Origin: Halalkalicoccus paucihalophilus
Lineage (GTDB): Archaea; Halobacteriota; Halobacteria; Halobacteriales; Halalkalicoccaceae
Assembly (NCBI RefSeq): GCF_001593955.1
Contig: NZ_LTAZ01000011.1
Coordinates: 1 to 64,000 of the forward strand
DNA length: 64,000 nt
Reading direction: 5' to 3'
Under the pieces are notes generated by a model that did not search any database, was not told the DNA's origin, and saw only the letters and a list, made by a program, of their open reading frames with translations. Numbering within the stretch: position 1 is the stretch's first letter; each line of letters begins with the position of its first letter. A program made the translations under genes and the position numbers. Positions 1-8,437 of the stretch are shown here, piece by piece.

Positions 1-318
1 GCCCCCGTCCCAGGCGGGCGAGTCGGCGCCCTGATCGGTGGTATAGAGGAGGGCGCCGGGTGAGCCGTCGATCCCGCGATCGGAGATGATCGTCTGATCG
101 GCGAGTTCGTAATCCCGCCCCGAGAGATCGATCCGGGTGTGGCCGTCGATCCCGATGACGGCGGCGTTGCTGGTGAGTGCGCTGGCAAACGAGTCCTGAT
201 CATCGACGATGATGTCGGCGTCGTCGAGACTGATGTCGGCGTGGTAGCCCGTCCCGCCAGCGATGGGGCGATCGTGGAGGGCTTCTTGGATGCGTTGGTT
301 GGTGAAGTAATCTGGCAT
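1..318 (-). CDS. N-terminal part of a right-handed beta-helix (pectate-lyase-like) protein, cut by the window edge
   Basis: An open frame starts at an ATG at 318 and runs off the left edge, giving 106 residues with no stop. It begins MPDYFTNQRIQEAL and has no signal peptide. The stretch NAAVIGIDGHTRIDLSGRDY followed by alternating short hydrophobic and polar segments resembles the first coils of haloarchaeal beta-helix repeat proteins. The function is inferred: such proteins bind or cleave polysaccharide. It lies 64 bases downstream of the Tat-exported protein on the same strand, so the two probably form one transcript. Codon use is typical of the GC-rich host. The family call rests on the N-terminus only. 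Confidence 0.55.
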   Translation of the reverse strand, partial: MPDYFTNQRIQEALHDRPIAGGTGYHADISLDDADIIVDDQDSFASALTSNAAVIGIDGHTRIDLSGRDYELADQTIISDRGIDGSPGALLYTTDQGADSPAWDGG

Positions 319-382
319 GAGTATGGTATGGTGTAGTAGTGTCTAGTTTGGGCTGATTGGCGTGGTGTAGTCTGTGGTGGTC

Positions 383-1051
383 TTAGAGATGCGCGTCTTC
401 GTGAGCGGCGACGTGGAGGTCGAAGTAGTAGTACCAGTAGCGGTTGCTCTCGTATCCGGGTTTCGACCCGCCGTAGAGTTCGAGACCATCACGACTCTGG
501 CTCTCCCACCCGCTCCAGGCACTGCGCCGCAGCGGGAAGCCCCCATCGCGCGTGAGGAGGTACTCACCGGGTTCGAGAGCCATATCGAGGTTGATCTCGT
601 TGATGCCCGCCTCGACCGTGATGTCGCGCTGGTGGACGGGATCGAACTGATTGTTGCCGTCGTAGTCGGCGACGACGGCGGTGAAGGTCCCGGATTGGTC
701 GGCATCGACGGTGGCGGTGCCGAGGTGGATGGGCTGGTCGGTGCTGAAGTGGATGCCCCAGCGGCTGGCGCCATGCTGTTGGCCGCGGGGCGCAGAGCCG
801 ATGCGGCGGGCGGGGAATTCGAGGGCATCGGCGGCGCGTTCGAGGCGGCCGAGGACCTCGTCGAACGCGCGCAGGTCGACATTGCCGTCGGCAGCGTTTT
901 CGAGTTCGGTGACGGGGTCGGTGGGTTGGGTCTGGGCGTTGACGTTGGCGGCGGCGCCGGCGATGCCGGCGGCGCCGAGTGCACCGATGAAGGTGCGTCG
1001 TGTCCAGTGATTGTTCGAGTCGGGGTCGTCTGTGTGGCTTTGGTCAACCAT
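383..1051 (-). CDS. Tat-exported protein of unknown function
   Basis: Start taken at the ATG at 1051 (MVDQSHTDD), giving 222 residues; seven residues of open frame lie upstream. Residues about 16-40 form a twin-arginine signal: TRRTFIGALGAAGIAG followed by a small-residue stretch and an AxA-like end (NVNAQ). The mature part has a short helical region around residues 50-95, then a beta-rich domain with phrases such as GIHFSTDQPIHLG and a Tyr-rich end (NRYWYYYFDLHVAAHEDAHL). It would act outside the membrane after folding in the cytoplasm. No catalytic motif was recognised. Its downstream neighbour is the beta-helix protein, so a joint role in surface polysaccharide binding is possible but inferred. 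Confidence 0.75.
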   Translation of the reverse strand: MVDQSHTDDPDSNNHWTRRTFIGALGAAGIAGAAANVNAQTQPTDPVTELENAADGNVDLRAFDEVLGRLERAADALEFPARRIGSAPRGQQHGASRWGIHFSTDQPIHLGTATVDADQSGTFTAVVADYDGNNQFDPVHQRDITVEAGINEINLDMALEPGEYLLTRDGGFPLRRSAWSGWESQSRDGLELYGGSKPGYESNRYWYYYFDLHVAAHEDAHL

Positions 1052-2249
1052 TTCTACAACCCAGGATAACACAAGTACAATATATATTTACTCTTATAAT
1101 ATTGGAATTAAGAGAATTACTAAGAGGCGAGTTCCGGCTTCAGTCTCGGTAGATCAGATACGATATTCACCTTATAAATTACCAACTGATCGCGATGCTC
1201 TCATTCGAGATCGACCCAATGAACCCTCTTGCTACTAGGGGTGGTGTGCGCACTATATTGTATTATTCCTAACTGTTCACTCTATTGACTGTTTTCTCTA
1301 TGAATAATCCAGAATCAACTATCTATATCTCGCATATGACTGTTAAAAGTCGTACTGAGCAGTGGTAGAGACGTTCTAAACCCAACTGATATCCCTTTAC
1401 TCGTATCTGAAAGCGACGATTTCGATTTGGATAGTGATCGGCACTGGTTGCCACACAGCGACAAACAGGATTGACGTCTGGACTGACAAGATATGGCGTT
1501 CGACGGAATGCGATATAGCCGTCGGTTTGTCACTGTGCAATTTTTAATACATACTTATATCTATTAAATCTATCCTTTTAATACTAAAATATCGTCTTCA
1601 CCTAAATTGTAGCCGGGTAAGAGTCTCTTCCTCAACGAGTGCCCACGGCGTGAATAGGGGAGATACGCCCGCCGTCATCGGCTACATCCGCGAGATTAGC
1701 AGGCTACTCTCCCTATAGACGAATGGGTAGTAAGACAGTCACCACAATGCGGCTGATGTTTGAACGCAAGAACAGGCGGCACCGATCGTGTGTCCCGAGC
1801 GCGGTAGGTCGGGAGAGTTCACTACAATATATCTCATTATCTACCTTTTGACTTCACTCTTCTTGCACGAGGGTAGTGTTATCCCTATTGAGGAGCTGTC
1901 ACAAAGATACTGAGAGTTGGACGGCATAGCCAACGACCGTTCCCATGAGTGTATGAGTAAGATCTATCTGTTGTCACATTACGCGTATTGAAAATCTATT
2001 AATAGCGAAAAGGCCAGTCAGACGACCATACTTCTAAATAATATGATACTTACTGGTATATACGGGTAGAAACTACCCGTGTGTGTGTTCGATTGGTCTA
2101 CCGATTGCTCCTAATCGACTCCAATCGTACACTCATGTTTCTATAGAACGAGCTAATCGTGTTCTCAGCGATCACCTCACCGCTGGCGCTAAGGCTCCGA
2201 CCTTTCCGGCGAGTACGAGTGATTCAAACGCCAACAATGCGCGCTGTCG
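1052..2249. other. Gene-poor, AT-rich intergenic DNA
   Basis: About 1.2 kb with no convincing gene on either strand. The short open frames have no family resemblance, skewed composition and no host-like codon bias. The first 60 bases next to 1072 are very AT-rich and may hold the promoter for the Tat-protein transcript. The stretch looks like decayed accessory DNA and leads into a TnpB relic. Confidence 0.5.
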
Positions 2250-2645
2250 TGGACGAATATGGTTCGGTGAACTACAAGCAACAGCGCGTCATCGCATAAT
2301 GATCTGATCGACTGAAACAAACACGTCAGGTGTTCCTCCGTGAACTTGCCGTCTACTACCAGTGGGAGTACACTCTCATAGCAGGCGAAGATCTCACCAC
2401 GAAGAAGCTACTGGACTGCGCGTCAGTGTCGTGGGGATGGTCCCCGAATACTCGAGACAACTGCAAGCAGGAATGGACGCCCTTTGTTGTCGTCGACCCA
2501 CTGGGACTCTATAAGACCATGCGGACCGTTTCACTCGAGAGGCTACTCTGGGTTCAAAAACACCGTGTCTCTCGTCCGGTTCGAAGCCGACAGGTCTCGA
2601 TACCGCTTTCAAGATCCTGGCTCGTGGATCATCGAAGGAGGTGTG
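2250..2645 (+). pseudogene. tnpB: Decayed TnpB (IS200/IS605-type) C-terminal half
   Basis: One frame reads GSVNYKQQR at 2261, then adjacent TAA and TGA stops (2297-2302), then RLKQTRQVFLRELAVYYQ, YTLIAGEDLTTKKLLD and TPFVVVDPLGLYK. These match in order the TnpB landmarks: the NY-KQR helix, the helix before the RuvC-II motif (usually VAVEDLDV-KGL) and the VDP-G--K segment. After about 2590 the match moves frame: RFEADRS, then in a third frame FKILARG, the typical end of the zinc-finger/RuvC-III region. The Cys pairs of the zinc finger are gone. Two stops and at least two frameshifts make it non-functional. The left part and the element ends cannot be traced. Confidence 0.7.
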
Positions 2646-3361
2646 GCTTTCTCAGAACCGCGGAGCGAATCTGACGTGCGACCAAGAGCTTCGTTCTCGT
2701 TACCGGCGGTGGCCGGACTCCCTATGAACGTTCGTTCGGCATCTGCATAGCGCATCATCAAAATAGGAAGTTCCGTTCGTGCCGAGATCAGCGGGCCAAA
2801 CAGAGCGAAGTAGTTTACATGGCTTTTCGATCAGTAGATGAGGAATTGGCGATAACTAGATAACTAGATAACTCGGATTCCTATGAGGACTGTCTCATCA
2901 ATGAGGTCGGGAGGTAACACTCCATCCAGTGACCGACCTCATTGCCATCCACCTTCCATTTCGTGGAAGGTATTTTTACTTATGCCTAATAGATAATAAA
3001 TAATTCGACTAGGGTAAAAATAAGAATAGTGAAAAACTACTATCGATCAGCTAGTTCTATTGATGCATTTGTTGAAACGGGGCTTCCTCTAGCGAAGAGC
3101 AAGTCAAGCAGTTTGTCAGGTCTTACCAGAGTTCTAATCGAGATATAGTCAAGGTGGAAGATCTTCGGAATACGGAGAGCATCTGGCAGCGCCGATTCGA
3201 TTGTAGTCTTGGTACCTTCATCGATGAGTATCTACTTAACATTAGAAATTCAATTAGAATGAAAATAACAGGAAAAATAATTTGTCCCTTAACCAGTCGA
3301 TTCCCCTTCCTTGCTATAGTATCACTCGAGTGCAGTTATACACTGTTCTGTGAATAGCCGT
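2646..3361. other. Intergenic DNA without recognised gene
   Basis: About 0.7 kb between the TnpB relic and the Nudix gene. It is AT-rich from about 2930 and contains a tandem ACTAGATA-like repeat near 2855. No open frame resembles a known protein. The Nudix gene reads towards this region, so its terminator would lie just below 3361. Confidence 0.4.
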
Positions 3362-3820
3362 TTAGCTATCAACCAGACACTCGAATAGGTGACGGATCTG
3401 TGGGAGTGTCGAAGGGGGGAGAGCAGTCGGGGACATCCACTGGTACTCGAGAATTCCTTCCTTCTTGTTTGGTGCTGGAATCGATAGAAGCGAACACTCA
3501 AAAACCGTATAGACTGAGAACATCTTCTGCTTGCTTGAGTGGGCGTACCAGACTGTTGTCACTGGCTCGTTGATGACTGGCCGGCATCCTAACTCTTCAA
3601 CTATTTCTCGAGTAAGACAATCGACCAGTGATTCGTTCGTCTTCACTCCGCCTCCAGGCAACGTCCAGAACAGGGACCCATCTGTGTATTGTTCTTTAAC
3701 GAGAAGGACTCGATCCGCTGTTGAGACGAGTGCTTTTGTCCCACGTCTGATTTGTAATGAAGTAGGTTGTGCTGGCAATCCTTCTCCTACTGAGAGCCAT
3801 TTAGATAATCTCGTTTTCAT
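3362..3820 (-). CDS. Nudix hydrolase
   Basis: A 152-residue protein carrying a complete Nudix box at about residues 56-78: G-x5-E-x7-REIVEELG, preceded by the usual LPGGG turn (FWTLPGGGV). The Glu residues of REIVEELG would bind Mg2+ for hydrolysis of a nucleoside diphosphate linked to another group. The substrate cannot be told from sequence. The N-terminal 20 residues (MKTRLSKWLSVGEGL) precede the beta-sheet core that begins at GTKALVSTADRVLLVKEQ. It stands alone in a gene-poor stretch, has an AT-rich upstream region and is less acidic than most neighbours, which fits acquisition by transfer. Length is normal for a single-domain Nudix enzyme. Confidence 0.9.
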   Translation of the reverse strand: MKTRLSKWLSVGEGLPAQPTSLQIRRGTKALVSTADRVLLVKEQYTDGSLFWTLPGGGVKTNESLVDCLTREIVEELGCRPVINEPVTTVWYAHSSKQKMFSVYTVFECSLLSIPAPNKKEGILEYQWMSPTALPPSTLPQIRHLFECLVDS

Positions 3821-4117
3821 ACTATAGTCTACACACTAAATCCCTGTTATATCAATTTTGTCAGTATATTATATGTCTGTATCAATACGGATCTATGTGG
3901 AACCATCCACTATCATGACGAATATTTCATCTAATACTACATGCGGTATCGACTGCCTGTCACCAATAGAATTAATAATATAGAGAATAAATTCGAGTAC
4001 AATACTAAGTGAATATTTATAATCCATCTCTCGCACGTGGCGAGACCAGCACGTCCGCTGCCGGGCCCATCTTTCAAAACAGAATTGCGTCTTCTTACGA
4101 ATACATTGTGATCAATC

Positions 4118-4357
4118 ATGGATAAGGATAGTGAAAATGGCGAATTAGATGAGTATGCTGTTGACCAACTGAGAGTTCATCAGGAGGAAATAGCTCTTAT
4201 TCGTGATGAATTAGACGAACGGACACAAGCATATGAATTACTTGATATGGCTGTCAAGTCCGTTAGTAGAGGAATCGATAAAGGAACACTCGAATGGCGG
4301 CTCCCCTCCGAAGATGAAAGGGATATCTCCGAATCTGGGATGAGAACCGAAGACTGA
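4118..4357 (+). CDS. Small acidic helical protein of unknown function
   Basis: A 79-residue acidic protein starting at ATG 4118. Residues about 15-45 (VDQLRVHQEEIALIRDELDE) have heptad-like spacing of Leu and Ile and could form a coiled coil; the tail is Glu/Asp/Ser-rich. No family was recognised. There is no signal peptide or membrane segment. It has no close partner on the same strand. The acidic composition and continuous frame favour a real gene, but a lone small ORF remains uncertain. Confidence 0.5.
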   Translation: MDKDSENGELDEYAVDQLRVHQEEIALIRDELDERTQAYELLDMAVKSVSRGIDKGTLEWRLPSEDERDISESGMRTED

Positions 4358-4909
4358 TCTCCTCACGTCGGTGTATTATACGCTATTAGATGAATTGTGT
4401 CTACGCTGTTGTCTCTCGTCACTCTCAAACGTCGCGAAACCAGTGATTGGCTTCACCTTCTACCGGAATATTCGGTTGCTACTGTGGAGGTAGTCTCTCG
4501 TCTTTTGTACTGCCGGCAAGTGTCTTATCGCTCTTTGAAGGGTCGTTTTATGCTCGCGTCACTCGTGGCGAGAAGAAGCACTGATCTTTCCTTACTTCAC
4601 TCGGTCGTTGAGAGTGGTGTTCAACCCTTGGTGCTGAATCGACCAGCCACTCATACGAGCAAGATGATGCGATTCGCCAAAACGGGTGGTTAGGTGGCTC
4701 GGATACAAAGCAGGAGCTCTCGATTCTTGCGGTTACATGGTGTCTTCACTACTAGGAGAAATTACGAGCGGAACTCGTACTAGTGTACTCCTTGTAACTA
4801 CGTGTATTATAGTACGAAAATAGAAGATTATTTGGATGCGATATAATACGGCTAGTATTAAGATTGTACAAATACATCATGCAACTGACGATATAGACGA
4901 ATCATAACA
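4358..4909. other. Intergenic DNA without recognised gene
   Basis: About 550 bases. An open frame on the plus strand (4397-4693) has a basic, low-acid translation unlike host proteins and no recognised motif. The last 100 bases before 4910 are AT-rich (ATATAATACG near 4840) and probably contain the promoter of the lipoprotein gene. Confidence 0.4.
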
Positions 4910-5677
4910 ATGAGAACGAAAAGACACGCACTACTCGTCCTCTTGGTTTGCATCTCACTCCTACTGTCCGGTTGTGCGGGCTGGGGAGAGGGTGGACCAA
5001 CCGATAGTAACGATACTAATCAATCACCTGATGGAAGCGAGGATCTCGAAGAAGAGCACGATAACGTCGAGAGCGGTAGTACTGACGACGTTGACAACAA
5101 CAGCGACAACAGCAGTACTGAACCCTCCGACAATGAGGGGACAGAAGACACCACGGATAGTGCTTCTAACGATAGTTCCGTTCCCTCTGATGACGAGAAC
5201 GATACCAGTGAGTCCAGTACTGCCGATGAGACTGAAGAGGACAGTGGCTCCTCAGACTCCTCTTCGACGTCCGATGAGAATACGTCCAACAGTGAGGATT
5301 CGTCTGACGAGACGGGCGATCCGAGCTCAACCTCCGACTCAGAAACTGGTGGTGATGGCACCGACAGTAGTGACACTGAGACGGCTGATACCGACGATAG
5401 CAGCGACTCTGACGGCGACACTGAGACGGCCACTGAGGAGGACGAAAGCGACACCGATGACTCGGTTTCAGAATCAGAGGTACCAGAAGAGCCACCGCAA
5501 GACTCTGAGCTGCCGGAAGAACCACCTGAGGATCTTAGTTGCGACGACTTTGATAACTGGGAGGAAGCACAGAGAGCTCTCGACTATGAGCCGAGTGACC
5601 CCTATAACCTCGACCCTGACGACGACGGAATTCCCTGCGAAACCCTTCCTGGAGCACCCGATGATGCTGGGAATTAG
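4910..5677 (+). CDS. Lipoprotein with long acidic Ser/Thr/Asp linker and C-terminal Excalibur-type domain
   Basis: A 255-residue protein. Residues 1-22 are a lipoprotein signal: a basic start (MRTKRHALL), a hydrophobic core and lipobox LLSGC, so Cys22 should be lipid-anchored outside the membrane. Residues about 25-200 are almost only Asp, Glu, Ser, Thr, Asn and Gly, an extended and possibly O-glycosylated stalk. Residues about 205-250 form a compact domain: SCDDFDNWEEAQRALDYE, then DPDDDGIPCETL. The DxDxDGxxCE loop with a paired upstream Cys is the signature of the Excalibur calcium-binding domain. The likely role is a tethered surface domain held away from the membrane. It is transcribed towards a TnpB relic 18 bases downstream. 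Confidence 0.82.
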   Translation: MRTKRHALLVLLVCISLLLSGCAGWGEGGPTDSNDTNQSPDGSEDLEEEHDNVESGSTDDVDNNSDNSSTEPSDNEGTEDTTDSASNDSSVPSDDENDTSESSTADETEEDSGSSDSSSTSDENTSNSEDSSDETGDPSSTSDSETGGDGTDSSDTETADTDDSSDSDGDTETATEEDESDTDDSVSESEVPEEPPQDSELPEEPPEDLSCDDFDNWEEAQRALDYEPSDPYNLDPDDDGIPCETLPGAPDDAGN

Positions 5678-5695
5678 CTAACTGCAGAGTAGCAG

Positions 5696-6034
5696 ATGTA
5701 CTACGCCTACAAGTATCGCCTCACACCATCCGACGCCCACTGTGAGGAGTTGGACCGTCACCGCGATATTTGTCGGCAACTATACAATCACGCGCTCTAC
5801 CGATTCAGTCAGATTCCCGACGACGCAGGCACCGTTAAACAGCGCGTTCGGTCAATCTGTGGCGAACTCCCCGACCTGAAACAGTGATGGGACGACCTGA
5901 TTCGGTTCCTGCAAAGCGTGTTCATCAGATTCCTCCGGAATCTGATCGGCTGTCAGACTCTCCAGTCTGACACCGTCGTGGAAACAGGAAGCCCTGCCCT
6001 CAAGGAGCGAACAGCGTCAGCCGTGCACAAGTAG
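5696..6034 (+). pseudogene. tnpB: Internally deleted TnpB (IS200/IS605-type) gene
   Basis: The first 63 codons (MYYAYKYRLTPSDAHCEELD and the following CRQLYNHALYRF) are a clean TnpB N-terminus. A TGA at 5885-5887 stands where a Trp codon is expected (LKQ-stop-WDDL). The same frame then runs through two perfect hairpins and ends with VVETGSPALKERTASAVHK and a TAG at 6032-6034, which is the usual C-terminal tail of haloarchaeal TnpB. About 300 codons covering the RuvC active site and zinc finger are missing. The element therefore keeps both gene ends but no nuclease core, as in a non-autonomous miniature derivative that depends on a partner in trans. Confidence 0.75.
5924..5972. repeat. Two adjacent perfect hairpins in the deleted TnpB
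   Basis: The first inverted repeat has arms ATCAGATTCC (5924-5933) and GGAATCTGAT (5937-5946) with a 3-base loop. The second has arms TGTCAGACT (5951-5959) and AGTCTGACA (5964-5972) with a 4-base loop. Only four bases separate them. They sit at the internal deletion joint. IS200/IS605 transposases recognise imperfect subterminal hairpins, so these could be the ends recruited by a miniature element, but that role is inferred. Confidence 0.7.
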
Positions 6035-6110
6035 GGTAGGGTAATTCACGCGAGAAGACCTCGTCCTTCAAGGCGGGGCTGAATCGCTGCATTGGTGGAG
6101 TTACGAGTGG
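6035..6110 (+). ncRNA. Probable right-end / guide-RNA-like tail of the TnpB element
   Basis: Immediately after the TnpB stop lies GTAGGGTAGGGTAATTCACG and then CGTCCTTCAAGGCGGGGCTG, whose CCTTCAAGG core can fold. This position and wording match the right ends of haloarchaeal IS1341-type elements. In TnpB systems the 3' end of the gene and right end give rise to the guide (omega/re) RNA. Whether this copy is transcribed is unknown. Confidence 0.4.
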
Positions 6111-6557
6111 TGACTGGCGTATCGACTAGAACTAAAGACAGCTGAAGCACTCTCAAATGGAGAAACCGGGCGGTTTAGACCCTCGCAGGGAGAATCACAC
6201 TCTGTTGATTCTCCTCTATCACTATTCTTGTAGCGTCCTCGTGTGATGGGTATGCGTCCTCGTGTGTTCTACGCCTGTTTATATACATCACCTCTTGATT
6301 GGTCTGTATTAGTACGTATCACCTAACTCATTATTATTATTTACAGTATAATCCCTGCTATGGCTGTCTTTGTCCGTGGAGGTACGGTGAGAACGACCCC
6401 ATTCGTTGCTTGCTACCCGTAGAGCAACCCTGCGTACTGCCGTGTAGAGGCGACTAGAGACGAGTGAGTCCTCAAATATATAAAAATGCATAGTAAAAAT
6501 ACTGAAAATAGCAATAGAAAAGAAGAAATAGAGTGATGATATAATATCTCCTACACC
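6111..6557. other. Intergenic DNA without recognised gene
   Basis: About 450 bases. Contains a near-duplicate phrase GTCCTCGTGTG at about 6236 and 6255. Strongly AT-rich from 6470 to 6557, which could hold the promoter of the small membrane protein. Nothing else supportable. Confidence 0.4.
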
Positions 6558-6758
6558 ATGCTACGACTTCCACAACAATTGGTATTAGCCATCCTAGGGA
6601 GTGTAATAGCGATAACGGTCTTCAATTTTCTTCTGTCGAAAGTCGGATTCAACCTGTTCGGATCGGTGACAGGGATACTCTATTTGGGGGTGGAAGGGCT
6701 TGCGATTGTTCTGATGGGTCTTGCGTTGCTCCTCACGTTGGGTGTCGTTGAATCGTAG
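6558..6758 (+). CDS. Small two-helix membrane protein
   Basis: A 66-residue protein that is almost entirely hydrophobic. Residues about 7-27 (LVLAILGSVIAITVFNFLLS) and 38-63 (GILYLGVEGLAIVLMGLALL) form two membrane segments joined by a short loop. It starts at ATG 6558 after an AT-rich stretch and ends 51 bases before the convergent end of the DUF58 operon. No family is recognised. Its compactness and clean hydrophobic pattern favour a true gene. Confidence 0.6.
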   Translation: MLRLPQQLVLAILGSVIAITVFNFLLSKVGFNLFGSVTGILYLGVEGLAIVLMGLALLLTLGVVES

Positions 6759-6809
6759 CGTCCTGCTGTGCCCTGATCGGGCTACCGGCCGGGATGCGCG
6801 ATCAGATTA

Positions 6810-7754
6810 TCACTGTTCTTCGTGTTCGTCGAGCTCCCACCGACAGGTAATGAGGTAGTCAGCTCGATCGTCGCCGGTCGTGACCTCCACTGTGACAGGG
6901 GTTTCGAGACCCAGTGCGAACCCGGTCCCGAAGAGGGAGGCCACGGGGTGGTCGAATCGATCGATCGCTCCGTAGGCACTCCCGGTGATTCCGATCGAGG
7001 CTCGCCCGTCGTTCCCGTCGACTTCGGTCGTTGCACTGTCCGCGAGCTCGAAGACGTCGACGACTGCATCCGCGAGCTGCGAACAGAGCGAATCCGGTTC
7101 ATCCGCGATATCGCCCGCAATAGCCTGGCGGGCCTCACGAAAGAGTTCCATCCCGGTCGGCTCGAAGGCTGCTCCGCGTTCTTGGAGATCGTCAGTGAGC
7201 ACCAGCAGCGAATCGAGGTCCTCTCGAGCTGGTACTGTGTACTCCTGGTGTTCAGGGACGAACAGTCGCGCGGACTGTTGGCTCGCATTGGCACCGGCGT
7301 GAGCCGTCGGGATGTACAGGCGTGTCTCTTGGAGCCCGAGTTCAGTGATCAGTCGATCGTAGTTGCCGACACTTGCTGCATAGACGTATTCTCCGACGGC
7401 TGCCGAGACGAATCGTTCGGGGGTCAGATAGTATGAGAGGACTGCCGCGAATAGCCCCGTCGCACCAAGCGCCAGGAGGACGGTCCGAACCGTTGAAAAC
7501 AGGACGGCTCCACCGATCGCAAGCACACCCAGGATCGCGAGGCCGGTCGCCGATCGGCGGTAGTCGGTCCGACGAGCATGAGAGAACGCTCGTCGAAGGC
7601 GCTGGTTTTCCTCCTGCAGGAGTTCGACCTGGGCAGCGAGTGTTGTCCGCTCGTCGAGCTCTGTGTCGCCTTCCGCTTCTCCGCCGGCGTCGACGGTAGT
7701 ACTCGTATTCGTATCCGCAGTTGACTGTGGCTGTGATTGTTGCTGTTGACTCAT
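6810..7754 (-). CDS. Coiled-coil membrane protein, last gene of the DUF58 operon
   Basis: A 314-residue protein with three parts. Residues 1-40 are Gln/Ser/Thr/Asp-rich and disordered. Residues about 40-65 form a coiled coil (LAAQVELLQEENQRLRRAF). Residues about 72-115 hold two membrane helices separated by a short turn (LAILGVLAIGGAVLF and LALGATGLFAAVLSYYL). The remaining 200 residues form a soluble domain without recognised active site. Start 7754 overlaps the upstream stop by four bases (ATGA), so it is translationally coupled to the membrane protein. It likely works with the DUF58 protein at the membrane. The architecture recurs beside DUF58 genes in haloarchaea; the function is unknown. 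Confidence 0.75.
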   Translation of the reverse strand: MSQQQQSQPQSTADTNTSTTVDAGGEAEGDTELDERTTLAAQVELLQEENQRLRRAFSHARRTDYRRSATGLAILGVLAIGGAVLFSTVRTVLLALGATGLFAAVLSYYLTPERFVSAAVGEYVYAASVGNYDRLITELGLQETRLYIPTAHAGANASQQSARLFVPEHQEYTVPAREDLDSLLVLTDDLQERGAAFEPTGMELFREARQAIAGDIADEPDSLCSQLADAVVDVFELADSATTEVDGNDGRASIGITGSAYGAIDRFDHPVASLFGTGFALGLETPVTVEVTTGDDRADYLITCRWELDEHEEQ

Positions 7755-8437
7755 ATGGGATCCTCCGTATGCGTGCTCTCGCTGTCGATCCTCCCAGCCG
7801 CTGACTCGGATTCGGACTCGGTCTCGGTCTCAGTATCGACGAGTCCGAGACGGACCTGTTCGTAGCGATAGAGGCCGTACCCGGCCAGTCCGAGGACGCC
7901 GATCAGGACGGCCGCGCCGATCCACAGGCGGTCGCTCCACCAGTAGGCACCTGCCGCAAGTCCACTCAGACCGATCAGACTCACGAGGAACGCACCAATG
8001 AACCGTTCAGGAGCGCCGGTGGTGATCGCGGGCGCCAGAAGAAGGATTATCAGCCCGAGTTCAGCTACGAGCACCGCTGGTTCCAGTATTAGCGATCGGG
8101 AAGCCACCGGCAGGAACATGGCGTGGCCGATCGCGACTGCGTACGCACTCGAGAGGACGTACCAGGTGAGACCGATTATGACGACGGCGAGGAGGCCGAT
8201 CCACTCGGCGACCAACCAGAACCCCGCGGCAACGATCCCGAGTCCAAGGAGCCCGATCAACTGGATCTGCTGTGAGCGCTGTGTAGATACCGATGGCGCA
8301 GAGAGCTCTGTATCCCTATTCGCGGTGCCGTTGGCCGCTGTCGTTTCCGTCGTGGCGTCGTCGGTCTCGGAGTCGCTTTCAGTCACTGTCTCATCGGCCG
8401 CTGTGGTGGACTCCGTAGTAGTGTGATCCGTGCTCAT
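7751..8437 (-). CDS. Polytopic membrane protein of the DUF58 operon
   Basis: A 228-residue protein with an acidic Thr/Glu-rich N-terminus (residues 1-50), about six hydrophobic segments between residues 55 and 195 (for example IQLIGLLGLGIVAAGFWLV and LWIGAAVLIGVLGLAGYGLY), and a short acidic tail of alternating Glu and Thr/Ser. No catalytic motif was seen. Both ends overlap neighbours by four bases, so it is the middle cistron of a tight three-gene operon. DUF58 systems elsewhere pair with several integral membrane proteins, often next to a MoxR ATPase; no MoxR is present in this window. Confidence 0.75.
   Translation of the reverse strand: MSTDHTTTESTTAADETVTESDSETDDATTETTAANGTANRDTELSAPSVSTQRSQQIQLIGLLGLGIVAAGFWLVAEWIGLLAVVIIGLTWYVLSSAYAVAIGHAMFLPVASRSLILEPAVLVAELGLIILLLAPAITTGAPERFIGAFLVSLIGLSGLAAGAYWWSDRLWIGAAVLIGVLGLAGYGLYRYEQVRLGLVDTETETESESESAAGRIDSESTHTEDPI

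Noticed and set aside
374..1069. Long plus-strand frame of 231 codons
   Set aside because: It is antisense to the Tat-exported protein. The minus strand has a clear twin-arginine signal and host-like protein composition; the plus-strand translation has no motif and arises from GC-rich codons.
4397..4693. 98-codon plus-strand frame
   Set aside because: Basic, low-acid translation unlike host proteins, no family resemblance and no partner gene.
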